A DNA stretch of 64,000 nucleotides from Drosophila persimilis. Taxonomy: Eukaryota > Arthropoda > Insecta > Diptera > Drosophilidae. Below the pieces are notes generated by a model. It had not been told where the DNA came from and did not search any database. It was given only the letters and a program-made list of their open reading frames with translations. The translations under genes were made by a program, and so were the position numbers. Positions 62,801 through 64,000 of the stretch are shown here, in pieces; positions within the stretch are counted from its first letter, which is position 1; each line of letters begins with the position of its first letter. The stretch is taken from positions 248,001-312,000 of the forward strand of contig NW_020825364.1 of NCBI RefSeq assembly GCF_003286085.1, in the 5' to 3' direction.

Positions 62801-64000
62801 TTCCTTTGGCCGCCCCGCCCGCCCCCTCCTCCCCTCCAGGCACCTGTCTCTCTGTTTTCTGAAATTAAATGCCAACTCTAACACCTTGCCCCCTCGTGGC
62901 ATATTTGTAGGAATTTTAAACCCAGCCGCAAAGTCGAAAAGTTGCACCCACGCCCCGCCCCTGCCCCGAGGCATTCCCCTCCCTTGGACCCAAAGCCAGA
63001 GCCAGAGCCAAAGCCAAAGCCCGAACTGAACTCAACCGAACCCTGGGCCCAATGATGCGTGAAATTCAATACAGTAGCCGGCCCCGCCCCCGCCCCTGCC
63101 CCCGCCCTCTCCCTGTCTCTATGGGTCTGCTGGTATCCTGAGTCCCGAATCCTGAATCCCCCAAAAACTAAAGGAAGGACGATGATGGGCTGACTAAGTG
63201 TTTCTTGAGTTTTTTCTGTTGGTTCTTGGTGCGGGGGTGCCCCGGTCCGGGGGGGGGGGGGGGTGCGGCGTTGCGGGGCAATGGGAATGGGTTCTTGTGT
63301 TTGTTTTACGCTTTTGCCGAATGTGTGAAAAGGCATCAAATGGCGTTAAAAATGTTTAAGTACACAAAGCGAATAAACACTACACACACACACACACACG
63401 CACACACACACACACACGCACACACATGTCAGTCAGCTTTAGGAAGGGGTTGGGGGTTCGGGGCTCGGGGTTTTTGGGGTCTGGGTTTTGGGTTTTACCC
63501 TGGGATTCAGGCTCTGACCATAAATTCCATTGATTGTCGCAAAAGCGTTTTGTATGACAAGTTCGAACGTCTTGTATTGTCTGTCTCTCTCTGTCTCTCT
63601 CTGTCTCTCTCTGTCGCTCTCTGTCGCTCTCTGTCGCTCTCTGTCTCTCTCTGTCTCTCCGTCCTCGTGTCTGTCTGTTGTGTCGCTGGTCTTCTGCCCC
63701 GTTTTGTCTTACGTTTGTATGACTTCTGTTGCCTGCACCACTGTACAGGGGTACACCCCCCCGGGCCCCGGGCCCCCCCCCGCCCGACTGGTTGCCACTG
63801 CCACTCACCTGCCAGCATTCGTTTGTTTGCTGCTTCTTTAGTTTCCCGGGGCCCGCATGTCACATAAACCGCAGTGTTACCCATCGAATCCCCCCCCCTC
63901 CCCCCCTCCCCCTCCCCCCGCACCTTCCACCTGGGAAGTGTGAAGCGGAAACCAAACAAAAGCCGCCTAAAACAACTGCAGGTACGAGAGGCAAGCGGCA
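59816..64000. other. noncoding DNA to the window end
   Basis: No gene is supported. It holds T-rich tracts at 60228-60258, C-rich runs near 61917-61938 and 62468-62488, GGCAAGC repeats near 61685-61720, CT runs at 61770-61798, GGGGTTTTGG-type stretches near 63450-63495, and the CT/GT array at 63579-63662. On the - strand an exon-like piece lies at about 63934-63809: acceptor-like CTTCCCAG, then a G-rich leader, an ATG at 63883 and a donor GGCAG|GTGAGT. Its phase does not join the membrane-protein coding exon, so it could only be a noncoding leader exon of that gene. Confidence 0.45.
63579..63662 (+). repeat. 10-bp TCTCTCTGTC array
   Basis: About eight copies of TCTCTCTGTC, three of them carrying GC at the start (GCTCTCTGTC). 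Its regular period opens all frames on both strands. Confidence 0.9.

Overview
The window looks like Drosophila genomic DNA, most likely from an obscura-group species such as the D. pseudoobscura relatives. The reasons are an insect odorant receptor gene with four introns of 56-80 nt, a mini-me-type MITE with its usual (GTCY)n and (TA)n blocks, and a very high density of CA, GA, CAG, GACN and C/T-rich microsatellites. Nothing points to bacteria, plasmids, phage or CRISPR.

Only two protein-coding genes are clear. On the + strand, 43884-45423 is an intact five-exon odorant receptor of 426 residues. Facing it on the - strand, 49606-47874 is the coding part of a single-pass membrane protein of 477 residues in three coding exons. 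It has an acidic, Ser/Ala-rich N-terminal half, one membrane helix and a long His/Gln/Ser-rich cytoplasmic tail. Its 5' UTR begins at a good splice acceptor at 49855, so its promoter and at least one further exon lie at higher coordinates, perhaps outside the window. The two genes converge on an AT-rich 2.4 kb interval (45424-47873) that reads like a long 3' UTR.

The left 43.8 kb and the right 14 kb are noncoding, rich in simple repeats, and behave like long introns or intergenic DNA. One signal stands out: a perfect acceptor joined directly to a perfect donor (AG|GTAAGT) at 2641-2648 behind a T-rich tract. This is the hallmark of a Drosophila recursive splice site and implies that a + strand gene with a very long intron crosses the left side of the window.

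Two further places deserve attention. A non-repetitive island at 34460-35310 has a splice-bounded 44-nt segment, a TATA box over a duplicated 8-bp palindrome, and a possible two-exon secreted-peptide ORF with a 59-nt intron. At 58913-59287 a short ORF has a strongly hydrophobic N-terminus and ends inside an imperfect tandem duplication. Three AT-rich islands of one degenerate short repeat family, in both orientations, lie in the left third. All coding calls outside the two main genes are tentative.
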